DNA of 64,000 bases from assembly GCF_001279525.1 (NCBI RefSeq), contig NZ_LGDY01000104.1, positions 58,087 to 122,086 of the forward strand, in the 5' to 3' direction. The DNA is from Nocardia sp. NRRL S-836 (GTDB lineage Bacteria; Actinomycetota; Actinomycetes; Mycobacteriales; Pseudonocardiaceae). A program made the position numbers and the translations under genes. Positions within the stretch are counted from its first letter, which is position 1. Each line of letters begins with the position of its first letter. This document shows positions 62,448 to 64,000 of this stretch, piece by piece. The notes beneath the pieces were generated by a model. It was given only the letters and a program-made list of their open reading frames with translations, did not search any database and had not been told where the DNA came from.

Positions 62448-64000
62448 TTATGTACCCGGCAACGTCCATCCACCCACACCATCTGTCTGCACTCGACGGA
62501 TGGGACCGGTGGTCTCCTCGTCCGACGCGGCGCCCACCGGGACGATCGGGCCGGTGGTTTCCTCTTTGGTCATCGAATTCGGCACGCTCGGGAAGGTGTT
62601 CGCCGTAGACAGGTCCGCGGCGGAGAGCGACGTGGGCTGATCCGGGACGGGAACCACCGGTACCGGCCGGCCGAACGACGGCTCGGCACCGAACGGCTGC
62701 CCCGAACCCAACAGGTGCCCCGGGACGAACGGCTGGTCGGCGAACGACGGCCGCCCGAGCCCGAACTGCTGCCCATTGCCTGGCGGGACCTGCGCCGCCG
62801 CCTGGTCCTGGTGCACCGCTTGGTTTGGCAGGAACGGCCGGTCCTGCGGCGCCGTTTGGTCCGGCAGCTGCGGCTGCGCCTGTGACATCGCCTGGTCCGA
62901 CAGTTGTGGCTGTGCCTGTGACGCCGCCCGGTCCGACAGATGTGGTTGGGCCTGTGTCACTGCCTGGTCCAGCAGGTATGGCTGAGCCTGTGACGCTGCT
63001 TGGTCCTGCATTAACGATTGGCCCTGCGGATCCGACGGGCTCTGCGGCATCAGCGGGTCCTGCGGCACCAGCGGGCCTTGCGGCGTCAGCGGGTCCTGGG
63101 GCGTCAGCGGGTCCCGCGACGACGACTGGTCCGGCACGACCGCCAGGTCGGACGGCGCCGGTCGGTCACCACCGGTGGCCGACCACTCCGGGGTGGCCAG
63201 GTCAGCGGCTTGGAACTGTTCCTCGTCCTCTCGGCGACCGGTCTCGTAGGCGACGAGGGCTTCGGCCAACAGGTCGGCCAGGCTCAGGTCGCTCGGCTTG
63301 CGACGGCTGCTCGGGCGGCCGGACGAACGCTTGCCGGCCGACTCACCGGCGTTCTCGCCGACGCCGGACTCACCGACACCCGACTCCCCGGCGGACGACT
63401 CACCAGTCATGGGCTCGCCGGCGACGAGGTCCGACCGGCCGGAGAGGTCGGCGGCTCCAGAGGCTGCACCGCGCTCACCAAGGCCTCCGTCCGCATCGAT
63501 CCCCACCTGCCCACCCACACCTGCCGGGTGAGCCAGGTCCGGCCGCTCCCCTTCCCCTGCACCCGCCGTCACACCGGCGTTCTCACCCAAGCCTGTCTGC
63601 TCCGACGATGCGGAAGACCCGGCGAAGTTGCTCGAATCGGCGGTCGAAGCCGGGTCGGCGGCCGGGCGAGAGGCCCAGGATGGATGGCTGCCGGGTGCGG
63701 ACCGGAGCTGGACGGGCGCGGTGGGGAGGTCGGCGAGGTCGTCGTCGACGTCGGCCGCGCTCAGGAACGTGTTCGAGAGCAGGTCCGGCTCTGCAGGTCG
63801 CGGGATCTCGTCCGGGACCGGGACGGATGGCACCGGATCCGGGACGGGTGGCAGCGGAGCGGGGTCCGGATCGCGGCCGGGGGTGGGGTGGTCGGCGAGC
63901 TCGTCGTCGTTGACGGCTTCGCTCAGGAACTTGTTCCAGAGCAGGTCCGGCTCTGCAGGTCGCGGGATCTCGTCCGAGCCCTGCAGAGCGGTACATGCTC
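62448..64000 (-). CDS. Pro/Gln-rich low-complexity protein, 5' end beyond window
   Basis: The frame is open from the TGA at 62448 to the right edge, over 515 codons, so only the C-terminal part is seen. At the edge side a module of about 45-50 residues occurs twice: DEIPRPAEPDLLWNKFLSEA and DEIPRPAEPDLLSNTFLSAA, each followed by a DDDLAD-like acidic stretch. A Gly/Ser/Glu-rich part with GESGVGESGVGE comes next, then one ordered-looking helix (LSLADLLAEALVAYETGRRE). Hexapeptides DPLTPQ and 12-residue repeats DQAxSQAQPQLS follow, ending with two EETTGPI motifs. It is probably disordered. The function is unknown. Confidence 0.8.
   Translation of the reverse strand, partial: ACTALQGSDEIPRPAEPDLLWNKFLSEAVNDDELADHPTPGRDPDPAPLPPVPDPVPSVPVPDEIPRPAEPDLLSNTFLSAADVDDDLADLPTAPVQLRSAPGSHPSWASRPAADPASTADSSNFAGSSASSEQTGLGENAGVTAGAGEGERPDLAHPAGVGGQVGIDADGGLGERGAASGAADLSGRSDLVAGEPMTGESSAGESGVGESGVGENAGESAGKRSSGRPSSRRKPSDLSLADLLAEALVAYETGRREDEEQFQAADLATPEWSATGGDRPAPSDLAVVPDQSSSRDPLTPQDPLTPQGPLVPQDPLMPQSPSDPQGQSLMQDQAASQAQPYLLDQAVTQAQPHLSDRAASQAQPQLSDQAMSQAQPQLPDQTAPQDRPFLPNQAVHQDQAAAQVPPGNGQQFGLGRPSFADQPFVPGHLLGSGQPFGAEPSFGRPVPVVPVPDQPTSLSAADLSTANTFPSVPNSMTKEETTGPIVPVGAASDEETTGPIRRVQTDGVGGWTLPGT

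Overview
The window is GC-rich actinobacterial DNA with strong GC bias at third codon positions, many GTG and TTG starts and 4-base GTGA gene overlaps. It carries mycothiol-linked and cytochrome aa3-linked genes typical of Actinobacteria. The general character, including LacI sugar loci, PKD-type secreted proteins, a duplicated betaine transporter and low-complexity spacers, fits the order Pseudonocardiales (Lentzea, Saccharothrix or Amycolatopsis type). The genus is an inference.

A conserved backbone runs through the window and matches, in gene content and largely in order, the Mycobacterium tuberculosis segment from clpX to gdh: clpX, clpP2, clpP1, tig (2.6-6.9 kb); rpiB and nei (33-34 kb); a mycothiol-dependent reductase and pepN (39.9-43.2 kb); a DUF5130 gene, ctaJ and an HNH nuclease (44.0-46.5 kb); glbO and aglA (49.9-51.9 kb); a small conserved gene, a thioesterase and the giant NAD-glutamate dehydrogenase (55.7-61.8 kb). 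Accessory blocks are inserted into this backbone.

Region by region. 0-2.5 kb: a truncated CoA transferase and two alpha/beta hydrolases. 2.6-6.9 kb: the Clp protease and trigger factor group, all on the minus strand. 7.4-8.3 kb: a LysR regulator, then about 1 kb of repeat-rich spacer with a perfect 24-bp inverted repeat. 9.4-18.3 kb: a complete-looking N-glycan foraging locus. It has a LacI regulator with a palindromic operator, a sugar-binding lipoprotein, two permeases, a GH5-type beta-mannosidase candidate, a GH38 alpha-mannosidase and a secreted GH18 endo-beta-N-acetylglucosaminidase candidate. 18.5-21.5 kb: two tandem secreted PKD-domain paralogs. 21.9-27.0 kb: a glycine betaine/proline-type ABC transporter with two binding proteins and a permease holding two transport domains in one chain. 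27.0-29.9 kb: an unrecognised protein with an RNxxxH (HEPN-like) motif, a frameshifted hydrolase, tRNA-Pro and tRNA-Gly. 29.9-34.3 kb: small redox, VOC, HIT, MBL and ComB genes, then rpiB and nei. 34.3-37.7 kb: a membrane protein with a Gly/Met/Asp tail, an Eis-type acetyltransferase and an aldehyde dehydrogenase with an inverted-repeat operator. 37.7-38.9 kb: more low-complexity repeats. 38.9-61.8 kb: mostly backbone genes, plus a striking 144-residue protein built of 14 copies of DSVRIT (45.4-45.9 kb), a prolyl oligopeptidase, an MscS channel, a zinc-ribbon XRE regulator, an EamA exporter and LtrA. 61.8-62.4 kb: spacer with 16-nt degenerate tandem repeats. 62.4 kb to the end: the C-terminal part of a Pro/Gln-rich low-complexity protein that runs off the right edge.

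The strongest candidates for something undescribed are the DSVRIT repeat protein, whose repeat is kept exactly at the protein level while codons drift, and the compact N-glycan locus. All function calls are from sequence reading only; no database search was run.
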